Below are positions 27,476 to 38,520 of a DNA stretch of 64,000 nt, in pieces. Each line of letters opens with the position of its first letter. The stretch's first letter is position 1. Made by a program: the position numbers and the translations under genes. Below the pieces are notes generated by a model that had not been told where the DNA came from, ran no database searches, and was given only the letters and a program-made list of their open reading frames with translations. Origin of the DNA: Glossina fuscipes (taxonomy: Eukaryota; Arthropoda; Insecta; Diptera; Glossinidae); the NCBI RefSeq assembly GCF_014805625.2, contig NW_023998416.1, forward strand, positions 32,250,056-32,314,055, read 5' to 3'.

Positions 27476-28085
27476 ACGTATCTGACTCATGAGCGAGACG
27501 AACTTCAGTTGATGTTTTGCTTTCATACAGTATAGAAGTGTTAGCTAAAAATTGACTAAATAAGTGTAGAAATTGCTCTAAACCAGTGATATTGATTATT
27601 ATTTGATGGATTTATTTGAAACATTAAAAATTGATATAAATTACTGTGTTAAACAATTATAAAAAGCATATAAAAGCCTTTTAATAAGTAATTCATTACA
27701 TCATTTGTTTGTGTGCATGTTGTGTGCAAACATATGTGCATAAAATCTATAAGTGACGCTAAAGTGCACAAGACAAGAGGAAACATTTTCCGTTTGTTGT
27801 GTGCTGTAAAAGACAAGTCATTTCGTTTCGTTCCAATTTGCTAAATTGGAACAGGTGGAATTGAAATTTGCTGTTATTGATTGGTGGCGGTCTTCGCTTG
27901 CTGGTTGCTGCAGTTGCTGATTCCTGCACTAGGTGGCGCCGGTTGCGGCTGAAAAAACTGTCCACGGTGAGTGTCTTTCACATATATATTTTATTATATA
28001 TATTGATAAATAAATCACTTTGCCCTATATATTGAAAGAGTGCACTGGGTGGGGTATTTTGCCTATACCGCACGACTAGTGCACC
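27476..28085 (+). other. Gene-free segment upstream of the LINE
   Basis: May include LINE 5' untranslated sequence (the GCCTATACCGCACGACTAGT region just before the ORF1 start). Contains a perfect hairpin at 27,831-27,851 (TTCCAATTT-GCT-AAATTGGAA). No gene seen. Confidence 0.4.
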
Positions 28086-28445
28086 ATGGGGAAGGGCAAG
28101 AAGAAGCCTGCCCCGAAAAGTGTTGGGGGGATGTCCGAGGAAACGACGTCCTCCGATGAAGAATTGATGGTGGGGAAGGGTGGCCAGAAGGATGGACCAC
28201 TAAAAGGGGGTGGTGCAAAACGCAACCACAGTCCGTCCGATGTGTCGGACTGCGGCACCGCGGTTGAGGGGAATATGCGCCTTAGCGACTCCATGCCTAC
28301 GGTTTCAAATTCTCGGTCGGTGAAGAGGCGTAGGGCAAAAACCGACACTGTAGCTGCACCCGTTGCTCGAAAATTAGAAATCATTTCTCAGTTTTTAAGT
28401 CATTTAAAAATGGACGAAAGGGGAACATCCAACGTTCCAATATAA
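28086..28445 (+). pseudogene. R1-clade LINE ORF1, N-terminal fragment
   Basis: A 119-residue frame starts MGKGKKKPAPKSVGG, is rich in Lys, Ser and acidic runs, and ends with a KLEIISQFLSHLK segment. This is the layout of the disordered N-terminus of ORF1 (Gag-like) proteins of R1-type LINEs. ORF1 should continue for several hundred residues into a central domain and zinc knuckles. Here it stops at 28,443-28,445, where unrelated DNA begins. The zinc-knuckle part resumes at 29,536 and the missing central part appears at about 33,801. In life ORF1 coats the LINE RNA; this copy is broken. Confidence 0.6.
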
Positions 28446-28448
28446 AAG
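28441..28448 (+). promoter_or_regulatory. Candidate TATA box for the small basic-protein gene
   Basis: TATAAAAG lies 81 nt before the ATG at 28,529, at the junction between LINE ORF1 and the foreign segment. Its TAA also supplies the stop of the truncated ORF1 frame. Confidence 0.35.
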
Positions 28449-28528
28449 CACCAAAGCAATAATTGAATCATGGAATTCCCTTTTTTTGCAGCGCTGGGCA
28501 CGAGCGCAGAAATTTCATTTAAAAAAAC

Positions 28529-28906
28529 ATGCCAACCAATCAAGAGGGAAGTAAGTAAATTTTTCTTTTTTTTTTTTTTAAATTCTTATACATTTTCTTT
28601 TCAGGTTTAGGAACGACTTTACGACGGGATGCCCGCCAGGTCGCCACAAGCGCACCAAACGCCCCAAGCGCACCAAACGCCCCAAGCGCACCAAGCGCCC
28701 CAAGCGCTGCTCCGCAAAAAAGAAAAAGGAGCCGACCACGTGGCAAGAAACGAGGAGCGCCGTTTCAATTACAAACTACCGATTTACGGCACAAAATAGA
28801 GCGGCTGAGGCGCCGCAGGAATAATAATCGTAACACTCCAAACAAACGGCGCAGAAACCAAAAAAGCAATGGGAGACATAAATATGTAAATAAATACGAA
28901 AAATAG
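28529..28906 (+). CDS. Candidate two-exon gene: 107-residue, highly basic protein
   Basis: Exon 1 is 28,529-28,550 and exon 2 is 28,605-28,906. The 54-nt intron has a consensus donor (GTAAGT), a T-rich tract and CAG acceptor, the size of a typical short fly intron. Joining gives 107 residues ending at TAG. Residues about 23-44 are an Ala/Pro/Ser region made of three SAPNAP-like units encoded by 18-bp DNA repeats. Residues about 46-58 (KRKRSRPRGKK core) look like a nuclear localisation signal. Residues about 63-79 (LQTTDLRHKIERLRRRR) could form a basic helix, and the tail is Arg/Asn/Lys-rich. I recognise no family. A DNA- or RNA-binding nuclear protein, protamine-like or element-encoded, is plausible. 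It lies between two halves of a LINE ORF1. A chance intron in transposon debris cannot be excluded. Confidence 0.45.
28649..28702 (+). repeat. Three 18-bp tandem units inside the basic-protein gene
   Basis: Units at 28,649, 28,667 and 28,685 of form AGCGCACCAAACGCCCCA, the third with one change; each encodes SAPNAP or SAPSAP. Confidence 0.95.
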
Positions 28907-29535
28907 CTTACAAGTTGATATTTTGCTCCTCAGATGAATCTTGGTTCAGCTAGTGGCGTATCTTCTTTGCTTAGCCCCATTTGCCATTAGTCATTTGGGT
29001 TAATGGATTGGTTTAGGCTAGGTTAGGATGCATCATTAATTGCATAAGGGCTAATGGATTGATTTAGATTATAATTTTCGATTATTTTTCGACTTTGGGA
29101 CATGGCTATCCTGAGTATACATATGTGGGAATGAATTAGAATCATCTTCATCATCAATGGTAATTTCTAGGATTTTCAATTTTTCAACGACATAATATTA
29201 CGCTAATTACGTTCAGGAGACTGTACAAATAAATTGCAAATCATATTTAACCCACTGGGGACGAGGTTCATGTCTACAATACATTTCCTAGGCAAGGGGA
29301 TGGCTTGCATTATCGTGACAATTGTCAGTCGATATGCAAAAAGTAATAGTTCGAAATAAAAAATAACTGAACAGTGTGTGAACATCAAATTTGGTATAGA
29401 CTTTAGTTCACTTTCCAAAATAGACGAGCCAACGTTAGGAACCGAAATTGTGTACATAAAGCAAAACCACAATTCCGCTCTTGGGGATGTTCTTGGTAGA
29501 AATGCATAGTCTATTGTAAGTTAAGATATAGTATA
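28907..29535. other. Unassigned DNA between the basic-protein gene and the LINE
   Basis: AT-rich. Contains two related GG(G)TTAATGGATTGGTTTAG-type segments at about 28,998 and 29,050. No coding evidence. Its right edge is near 29,535, where ORF1 similarity resumes. Confidence 0.4.
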
Positions 29536-30000
29536 TAGTTGAGTCCGTCCGTGTTTATGGATAAACTTTACGAGATGAACCTTAAGGTTTTATTCTCCTG
29601 TCGAAATGAGTTCGACGACGGGGTCCGCCTTGTGTCGAAACCATGGGCAGATGTTGACAGCAAGACAAATGTCATTTTGGAAGGCTTCAGCACTGCTGTG
29701 GATTGCCTTTTACGCGCTGGTAGGGTGTACGCTGAGTGGATGTCATTCCCGGTACGCCCCTACGATGAGGTGCCCATGTGTTATCGCTGCCTCAGCTTTG
29801 ACCATATGGTCAAAGACTGCAGGGTGAGGAGGATAGTTTGTCGACACTGTGGTCAAAGTGGCCACAGATACAGTGTGTGTACGAACGCTGCACACTGTAG
29901 AAACTGTGAGTTCAGGGGGCTTCCAGCGGGGCATCTTATGATGTCCTCCGCCTGTCCTGAATATAATAGGATGGTTTCGCGGGTGGCAGCCCGCCATTAA
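29536..30000 (+). pseudogene. R1-clade LINE ORF1, C-terminal zinc-knuckle fragment
   Basis: The open frame to TAA at 29,998-30,000 carries the C-terminal ORF1 architecture. A DVDSKTNVILEGF-type region is followed by 'YAEWMSFPVRPYDEVPMCYRC', then CCHC-type knuckles: C-x2-C-x4-H-x4-C (MCYRCLSFDHMVKDC), C-x2-C-x4-H-x4-C (VCRHCGQSGHRYSVC) and a third CRNC...H...C. These bind nucleic acid in the LINE ribonucleoprotein. The frame itself is uninterrupted, but its true start lies elsewhere. ORF2 begins 2 nt after the stop, the usual tight ORF1/ORF2 spacing. Confidence 0.8.
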
Positions 30001-30001
30001 A

Positions 30002-30595
30002 ATGGCCCTACTCATACTCCAATATAACTGCAATCGCTGTTATAATGCATTGTGTGAGTTTGTCCAGAGTATGCGTGAGGTAGGCAGTGGGGTGGCATTG
30101 GTACAGGAGCCGTGCGTGTCCGGTGGTAGGCTCAAGGGCCTGCCAGCGGATGTGCGTGTGTTCCTCGACCACAATAGCCACTCTGCTGTCATTGTGAATG
30201 ATGTAAATGTGGAAGCCACACTTGTCCTGGCAAGTAGTCACGGCGTCTGTGTGTGTGCAAGCCTTTACTGTAAGTTTAACCAAGAACTGGATGATTACCT
30301 CAGATATATGGATTCGGTGTTGCTGCTTGCTGGCGACACCCCTTTGATCCTGTGGCTGGATGCTAATGCTTGCTCACCCCTATGGTTCAGCAAGAGGGCA
30401 GAACGTGTTTCTGGCTTAAGCAACCAAATAAGGGGTGAAGTGCTGTCCGAGTGGTGTATAACCAGAAGTGTTCAGGTATTAAATGAGCAGAGTGAATGGT
30501 TCACTTTTCATGGTCCAGTTGGGGCTAGTGACATTGATGTCACTATTGCCAATAGGGCAGCAATGGGCTTGTTTGATTTTTCTTGGGGGGTGAAA
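30002..30595 (+). pseudogene. R1-clade LINE ORF2, endonuclease domain fragment
   Basis: Starting with ATG at 30,002, this encodes an apurinic-like endonuclease domain. It begins with 'LLILQYNCNRCYNALCEF', then has a VQEP motif (catalytic Glu region), the LWLDANACSPLW block matching the family 'DANAxSPLW', and FHGPVGASDIDVTIAN, matching the 'SxIDVT' block. The final SDH motif of the fold is missing: similarity stops near 30,595, and the frame then runs on to 30,700 in unrelated sequence. The domain nicks target DNA to start reverse transcription. The reverse transcriptase resumes only at 32,885. Confidence 0.75.
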
Positions 30596-32884
30596 ACAGT
30601 GAGAAAATCGTTCTCTTGCATTCAAAATGGACGTTTGAACTGTACGTCAGATCGCTTACGAAGCATGCGAAATCATATGGTGCGAAGACCAAAGTCATAA
30701 ATTTGTTTGGTCCCACATTTAACTTATATATATCATTGTCACTTATATATACATTATATGGTAGAGTAGCTTACTAATTTAACGTAAGATTTTCGAAATA
30801 GGAAATTTTGTTCTGAATGTAAGATCCTCTCTAATTGTCAAGGCCAGTCGTAGAATGATCGAAGGTATGACACAAATTATGTCGCATTACAACTTTGAAT
30901 TTTCTTGTTTTTCTGTTTTCGTAAAAATCTCTTGATTACGACCCCTATTGGAGGTACAAAGTATGACCCAGATTCGAGATTTAATCCGCCGTCATCCGTC
31001 GTCCATAATAACTCGGTACCGTGCTAAAACGCATAAGCAACAGTATGTAAATAGTCCTTAAAACGATACCCGCCTTCCGATAATATTAGTGAAGATAAGT
31101 TACCGTAAATTGAATGAATTATTTGTGTAAGCTTAAATATTCTTCACTTTGCTCAATAAATCATCGGATTCAAGTCAGTGCATTATGCATTACCTTAGGA
31201 AAAAACAAGATAACTGCAACGGTGGTAAAAAACTACTCTTGTCGCCGCTTGGCCAGGTCCCCTCTCGGTCTGGAAGCCGAAAAAGAAACAGAAGTCCAAG
31301 AAGAGCTTTACAAAACCCGAGCAAAGTATAATAGCTCTCTTTTCATCCTGCATCGTTTCTTTGTTATTGTATCGAGCTCGAGGAATAATTCGATCAATCA
31401 CATTTTTTTATGTTTTTGTAACAGTATAATACAACAATTAAACTTCTTTAAATATGCAAAACTGAGTAACACATTCTATCTTAGTTTTTGCTAACCTTAA
31501 ATTTTTTTTTATTTAATTAGTAACAAGATCACATTTTTATATATGCAATGGAATATAGTGTACTGTGATCGCATATCGGTATATGGATCCACTGGGAAGT
31601 CTGTCATGCAAATTCAGCATAATTCTTTTTGCTAAAATAAAAAACGTTACACTTCACTAGCAATACAATGCTAGCCGCCCCCAATTAAAACAATTAACTT
31701 CTGTTGATGTAAGCATAAATTAATATAAGCATAAATTAATATAAGTTAGGGACTATCTCATGCCGAGCACGATTGGCATTTGCAAAGAGATAGAAAACTT
31801 GATGTTCTGAAGCCGAGCAGCTTAGGGTTACACACCAGCGATACATTTTGTCACCTGTAAGGTAAGTCACAACAGAACATTGAACAATAGAGAAATTAAT
31901 CATCCAAGTAGCAATAATGTCAACCATATGAAACGAGAGGAGAGTAAAAATAGTTTACCATCCACCACTACCAGTCCACAAACAGGTAAACGCATTATTA
32001 TCGGTCATGAAATATATCGTGGCATCTCTGGGTAAATAAGACGTGTGTTAATATTGCAGACGTTAACCGGTGGAAAAATTTATGATAATAAATCGAATGT
32101 GCACAAAGAGATCGTGGTTGGCGTCTCATTCCAATATTTAAACGGGTATCGTTGAAAACTTGTCTCGTTGCTCTCTGTCGTGGCATGTTGGGGTTATTTA
32201 TTTCAACCGAAAGGTTTTTCTTTTTTAAAATCATCAATATACAAATAACAATAAACATCAGTAACATATGTGTTTTTGGTAAGTAAACAGAGTTACCTTC
32301 TATAGACTGATAAGTCAATGAAGATAACAGTTTCTTTTCAATAACATTAAACATGCAGTTGATAGCATGCTTATATAATCATTGTCAAAACAAGACGGGT
32401 TCGGATTTCGATCGCGTCATGACCACCCAAATGTGCTAGTCTGGTTGGAAGAACGACGGATACTGTAGTGGACAGCACAAAAGGGCTGAGATGGCCATGC
32501 CCTGATTGCAGAAAGAAAAGATATTGAATTTTATAAACTTTTTGTACAAACGATCTCACTCATATTAAGTTTGTCTCTTGTTGTGTGCAGATGTGCGCGA
32601 GCTAACGTAAACAAAAGTGTACGAAAAAAACAGTAAAATAACAGAAAAAATTGTGTAAAATTGTGAAATAACATGTTTTGCAAACTAATAAATAATGTAA
32701 CAAAGATAAGTTGTGTGTAAACCAACATAAAAGAGGCCAAAAAGGTATTTAACTTTCTTTTATTAAAAAATTTTCATGAAAATTTGCTACATATGTTTTT
32801 GTACGCGCATGCGCACTGAATAAATATAAGAAAAGAACACAACACAAGACAGGACAAGTTTGCTGTTATACATCAGTGCTGCCA
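30596..32884. other. Unassigned DNA separating LINE endonuclease from reverse transcriptase
   Basis: About 2.3 kb of AT-rich sequence replaces the end of the endonuclease and the linker. No coding, LTR or terminal inverted repeat structure was recognised. It may be an insertion, or the two LINE pieces may be separate insertions. Confidence 0.4.
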
Positions 32885-33800
32885 ATTACTTTTCCAGCCC
32901 AGTGGAAAGTGGCCAGGGTGGTACCGCTCCTGAAGTCGCCTGATAAAGTTAGGAGTGATCCTAGCCCTTAACGGGGCATCAGTCTCCGCCCAGTGCTTAG
33001 TAAAGTGCTGGAGAGGGTGATGGTAAAAAGGCTTCTGGAGATTCCTGACAAACAATTCGGGTTTGTCTGACAAACAATTCGGGTTCCGAAAGGGACTCTC
33101 TACCGAGGATGCTTGGCTGCATGTGCAGAAATGCGTTGATGCTAGCGAAGCAAAGTATGTGTTAGGGATATTTGTAGATTTCAAGGGTGCGTTTGATTAT
33201 CTGAGATGCGATAAAGTCCTTGGCAGTCTGAGAGAGGTAAATTGTCCAGAAGTCAACCTCTGGACAAGTTATTTCTCTCAAAGACGCGCATGTGCTCTTA
33301 GTACCATCGACATGGTGCAAAGAGACGTAGTAAGAGGTTGCCCGCAGGGGTCGGTCTGTGGTCCGTACATTTGGAACATCATGATGGATTCTCTGTTAAG
33401 GCGGCTAGATGGCATATGCAAGTTTTCTGCATATGCCGACGATCTGCTCATCCTAATCGAAGGCCAAACGCGAGCTGTTATTCAGCAGCTCGGAGAGCGT
33501 ATAATACACATGGTTACAGAGTGGGGGCAAGGTGTTGGTGTGAGTGTGTCACTGGAGAAAAACGTGATGATGCAATTGAAAGGTAGCCTCTCACACGGTC
33601 GACCGCCAATGATTAGAATGAATGGGGCTAGTCTTAGGTACAAGACTGTTGTCATATATCTAGGTATTAGCATAGGTGAAAGGATGAGTTTTCTTCCTCA
33701 CTTTACAAGAGTGAAGGAAAAATTTTTGAATGTGGTAGGACAGGTTCGCCGTGTCCTACGGAGTGAATGGGGGTTAGAGGCCGCATCGAGGAGCTGCAGA
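32885..33800 (+). pseudogene. R1-clade LINE ORF2, reverse transcriptase domain fragment
   Basis: Polymerase blocks appear in order: ITFPAQWKVARVVPLLKS; RGISL-PVLSKVLERVM; FGFRKGLSTEDAW; catalytic block A IFVDFKGAFDYL; block B RGCPQGSVCGPYIWN; catalytic block C SAYADDLLIL; and YLGISIGERMSF in the thumb-side region. These fit the R1 clade well. It is dead: an in-frame TAA at 32,969-32,971 splits the P-x-RGISL block, and a 22-bp tandem duplication at 33,047-33,090 shifts the frame just before FGFR. The C-terminal part of ORF2 is missing; after about 33,800 the sequence switches to ORF1-type coding. Confidence 0.85.
33047..33090 (+). repeat. 22-bp tandem duplication in the reverse transcriptase
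   Basis: The unit starting GACAAACAATTCGGGTTTGT at 33,047 is repeated from 33,069, with the last bases of the second copy diverged. Because 22 is not a multiple of three it moves the upstream frame out of register with the downstream one. Confidence 0.9.
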
Positions 33801-34041
33801 AAGGCGGCGGATCTTTTAAATCTGCCACGGACCGTTGTACCGCCAAAATCAGTGCAAACCTGGTCTTTGGTTGTCCGTAGTAGGAATACTGCGGACACAG
33901 CTAAGGAGGTGGTCAAAAAGGTGGTAGAACATGTGGCACCGACGTTGGGCGTTAGGGTCCATGGCATTAAACCAATCCGGGGGTAGAGTCGTAATTCGGA
34001 CTCAATCCGTTGCGAAGGGGCAAAAGATGCGTTAGGAGAAT
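33801..34041 (+). pseudogene. R1-clade LINE ORF1, central fragment, out of order
   Basis: In the same frame as the preceding reverse transcriptase, the protein changes to a segment with TWSLVVRSRN, VVKKVVEHVAPTLGVRVHGI and KPIRG. One base later in register it continues GRVVIRTQSVAKGQKM. That is the family pattern of the conserved central part of R1-type ORF1 ('TxSVVV ... VAPxLGVRV ... RxGGxVIRTxS'). It belongs between the fragments at 28,086 and 29,536 but lies after the reverse transcriptase. A frameshift occurs near 33,980. Confidence 0.7.
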
Positions 34042-35769
34042 TCAGATGATGTTGACACACCGTCGCAGGATGTTGACATAGCTAACCTCTTTGGAAAATT
34101 CTTTCTAAGTCTTGGTTAGTTTCCCTTAGCATGGAAAGCTAATTTTACTATTCCCATGTAAAAGAATGACTCTAGGACTGCAATATGCATTGGCGTTTTT
34201 GAATAACTGGTTTTCTGTCATGTAATTTAAGCAAATGTAAAAAATTTTCCTTCTATTGAGTGTCTCCACTGTCTACCTGTCATTCTATCAAGAGTTATGG
34301 GCTGGGTAATATAAATTGCTTCGAAGATTATGGCTTGTGTTGTAATTATTCTAGTTTTTGATTGGAATATGTTTTTGTAACCAGTTGGAAATAGATAAAT
34401 AAAAATGAGTAGGGTAAATAAAAGTATATAAGAAACCAATTTGCAATGAATAAAAATGGAAGATTGTAAAAAAAAGACATAACCCAGTTTAACGAAAACT
34501 AACAGTGGAAGAGCACTCTGAGGCAATTATTGTACAAGATGTATTAACAAATAGTTGTAAGATAGCGAACGTACTTAGGAAAACATGAGCCTACACGGTC
34601 CGCAAAGACAATCTATCGGCGCAGTTAACAGGATTTCAATTGGATACGACTGGAATCGTCGACGAATTACGAAGACACTTTGTAGGAGAAGAACATGACT
34701 CCGGAGCTACAACAAGACTTCGAGTTTTACAGGAAAAGCATGAAGCAGCGCAAACCTCACGGACATCAGCGATTTCAACCGAGGCAAAGGCAAAGAAATA
34801 AACCCCTGCAACATGTGGGTTTACTTAACAATTTTCGTTAAGAATGTACCCTTGCGTTGTAGTAATTGTTAAGTTCACTCACGGAACATTTCTTTGAGTT
34901 TTTTTTTTTTTGGAGGAAAAAAGGTATAGGGGGTGTCGTGTAAAACTAGAGAAAAACAAAAGTAACGTCAATTGTAATTTAACGAAATACGGTGTACGGT
35001 TTCTTTTTAAAATAAATAAACCGAGATTAAATGACTCGAAGAAATTCTAAGATATTGTAAATTATTGTATACTAAAAAATTTCAGTAAAACATTCAATTG
35101 TGTGCCTATTTGGAAATTGCATTTTTTTTTTTGCAACATGTGCATTATCATTGCTTACAAACATAAAACAAAAGCCATCTTGCTGACTCGATTCTATATA
35201 AAATTTTAAGTAAAAAAAGTTATTTAATTCATTCGACATCATCATCACTTTCAACATTAACTGCAATGCCTAACCATCGTGATATTAAGCTGCGCTTAAC
35301 CATCATCTTATGAGGTTCTTTGTTTTATTCGTTCGCACTCATAATTTTTGTGTGATACCCTAAGTTATTAAAGTCTTATTATTATATACGTATTCCCTTT
35401 ATTATACTTCTTTTATATGCATAAATAAATATATTTAACCCTCTTGAACATTGAAAAATTTATCTGAATATAAATGTAATTATTTTAAATATATTAAGAA
35501 TTTGTTTAATTTTATTTTTGTAATAAGAGGAAAACCCAAGAGAAATGTCAAATAAAAAAAAGAGGAAAAAAGAGTTGTTAAGCGAATGAAAAATCAGGTC
35601 TCTCTCTAATTCGCTCTGACATTCCTGGTCAGATTTGCGAAAGAACCTTTACCACGAACACAGGATTCTACGCCTCTAGGCTTCACTGCGTCACAAATAG
35701 GACAAATGCTGGATCATCAATTGTTTATAGTCTTTCTCAGCACAATCCAGAACCTTACGCATCAACTTC
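34042..35769. other. Stretch without supported genes
   Basis: AT-rich sequence with homopolymer T and A runs; no gene seen. Confidence 0.4.
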
Positions 35770-35884
35770 AATCTGGTAAAATCGGGGTCTGTGCCGGCCC
35801 ACGAGACCAAAATTGACAACTGGGTGTTACGACTCAACTAATCTAGTAGATTCGGGGTGCATGGCGGCATACGAAACTAGAAAT
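35770..35884 (+). repeat. Two 45-bp units, 70-bp period
   Basis: ATCTGGTAAAATCGGGGTCT (35,771) and ATCTAGTAGATTCGGGGTGC (35,841) start two imperfect copies, both followed by a GCGGC/CCGGC-ACGA block. Confidence 0.6.
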
Positions 35885-36057
35885 AAGTTTTTTACAGCAG
35901 CGAGTAAATCATCGTCAGAGTATACAGATGTAACGCCAATTATAAATAATATCTCTCATCCACAATCAAGTTAACAAACTGGTAGGCCAACGCTGACAAA
36001 ACTGTAGTACCTAAACGAGACATTGCCAAAAATTTACACTTCGAAAAAGCAGAATCA

Positions 36058-36171
36058 CCGTTATATTTGGCCGCACGGGGCAACGAATCACAGCCACAGT
36101 TGACACTAGTGTGACCGTTAGCATCCTAGTGGAAACTATCTACCGACAATTAGAACGCACGTCGATCTGAG
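36058..36171 (+). pseudogene. Possible retroelement aspartic-protease trace
   Basis: A frame reads IFGRTGQRITATVDTSVTVSI before a stop near 36,169. This resembles a retropepsin active-site region, where the family expects V-D-T-G-A. The catalytic Asp-Thr is present but Gly-Ala is replaced by Ser-Val. No flanking gag or polymerase blocks were recognised, so this is a weak similarity. Confidence 0.2.
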
Positions 36172-38439
36172 AAAAAAAGAAAGTTGAAAAGGATTGTGAA
36201 AGGTCTGTATCTACCCCAGCGTATTAAATCAGATAGTAATTTTTCTAAACCAGTACGGAAAAATATCCATCGTCTCAGTTTGAAAAAATTATACAACGTT
36301 CGGTGAATGCCGCTATCAACTAGCTAGCACCTTCTCCAGCTGTAAAAGACCAACTTGTAATGTAGCTTGCACTAGTTCACCCCCGTCTTCGCCTAAATCT
36401 TCTTCGACGGTTCATTGGAGTGTTCCATTCTTATCGGCAAGGGACATGAGGATCTCCTCTACCGTTGACTCAGCTGGTAACACAAGTTACAAATAAGCCG
36501 CCCTTCTCATTTCAGTTATGCTGAGCTGGCAAACGTATCATCTCTCAATGGTGCCGCTCAGGCTACTCTGTCTAAATTTTCCGATAATATTTATCACAAC
36601 AATAAATCCGCATCTACCCCTAACTGCTCGGGTGAGTCCGCTGCTCATCATGCTGAGCAAGTCGCACGAGTTGTACAAGCAAGTTCCCAACTCAAAATTC
36701 TCTACCTGTAAATGCCATCGTTCCTAATACGAATAAAGTCTGCTTGACGGCAGTAACCCCCGTGTCGAGACTGGCGCCTGACGCCTCTGAGAATCACATA
36801 AAAAGTGACCTTGCTGCAAAAGTCCTATCCGTCAATTTGAAGTGTGTTAGCACTTTCAAATTTGCTCCATCTCAACATAGACCTATCTTGTCTTTTCTTT
36901 GTTAAATAAACCACTGTAGCCAGTTGTGACGATACAAGAGCTTGATATGGCGCTGACGAACCAAGCTACCAGTATATGGGCGATAAATACCAAAAATACC
37001 TTATTTTCATTAAAATTTTCATCTCATTGACGTATAAGTGAATTTTATAATTTAATATATACAATTTTTACCTAGGAAACCTTTCGTCCAAAGTGGTTTT
37101 TCAGTGCATATTTTTATTTTGATGCATTGCTGAATTATTGAATGTGAGCCTACCAACAACAATCTTGTACCCCGATTTTTTTTTTTAATTCCATTACGTT
37201 ATTTTCATTCTTTTTATGTTTTGATCTTTAAAGAAATGATTGTTGCAACATTGTTGGGATTGTTGGCATTGTTTCTATTTATATGAAACGAATTTTAATT
37301 CTTTTAATCGTTTACAACATGCTTTTCACCTATTCCCGTTTTTGGCATACACCGCAAAAGATAAATTTTATTCGCTGCCATTATGGGATCAGCGCGTTTA
37401 CAATAACTAAGGCAGAAAATGGAAATTTTGGCAAAACTTAATGCATTTGAAATTCGAAATGGGTTGCCAAAGACTTCGTTCTAGCTCTTCATGATCTGAG
37501 AAAACACGAATTTACAATAATGCTTTGCCTTGCTTTGAGTACTTATGGTAACTACGAAGAAAGGACTTCTGGAACCGCGAAGAACTACACGAAATGGTAG
37601 AAATGACGAAAACATACATTGCTCGATAATGTATAATAACTAAAAACATAGGGTTGCTTCCTTGATAAAATTTCAACGTTGTGAAAGGTAAATCACTACA
37701 ATATTTCGGAAAATGGGTAAATTAAATCTTTAACTGCAGTAGCAATAATCTGAAATAATCATCATGAAACAAAACCATTATATTCAACGCTACAGCAAGC
37801 CAGCTCGACTTCATCGATATTCTATATTCATCATACTTTAAGTAATGCAACATGTGTAAGTCAGCGTAAGTCTTAAAGTGGTGGTGTAGGTGTATGCGTT
37901 TTAAAAAACAAGCCTTATGTTAACATTTCATTGGATTTTTCTCAATGCTCACTGATTTATCGTTTAAACTTATTGTCGCAATTATCACTGGAAACCAATA
38001 AATAATTAATAAATATTTCATTTTCTGAATGTATAATTACGCCATAACCATTCAATTAAAATTTTGACGGCACATCAATGCTGATAAATACATTAACAAA
38101 AAAAAAATGCTAAACGATTATTTTATATTTTTCATATTGCAACGTTCCATCGCTGACAATCTATTCTTAAACCGCAGGCCAATCTTGATCCCTGAAGTCG
38201 GTCGCACCCTTCGACGTCATTCTAATGAGAAAGATTTCTCAACGAGTGAGATTGACAATGTTACCTAGCACAGTATTGTATCTGTAACGAAAATTACAAG
38301 ATGTAACCACATCTTACACTTCCTGGAGAGTATTCGGATAGGATACACACCGAGCGAGTTTGTGAGACAACAGCCACGATAGCAGAAGAGAAAGTCACTA
38401 TGTGAGCGACTCCGTATGGGTACACAGAACAACCTACCG

Positions 38440-38520
38440 CAAAAAAGAGAGGTTGAAGTATTATACTGGAGATGCGGTCAAAGGGGTAATTTTCGTCAGA
38501 ATTGCCGTAATCTCTCATTT
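38440..38520 (+). pseudogene. Possible degenerate gag zinc knuckle
   Basis: One frame reads KKREVEVLYWRCGQRGNFRQNC. This resembles the CCHC knuckle of LTR-retroelement Gag ('CWxCGxxGHFxxxC') with the first Cys changed to Tyr and the His to Asn. Upstream frames contain stops. Weak call from one motif. Confidence 0.3.

Noticed and set aside
28540..28746. Minus-strand frame with Gly-Ala-Leu repeats
   Set aside because: Antisense shadow of the 18-bp repeats in the plus-strand basic-protein gene.
36478..36712. Open frame with YAELANVSSLNGAAQATLSK
   Set aside because: Reads like protein but matches no family I know; upstream stops and no splice signals.
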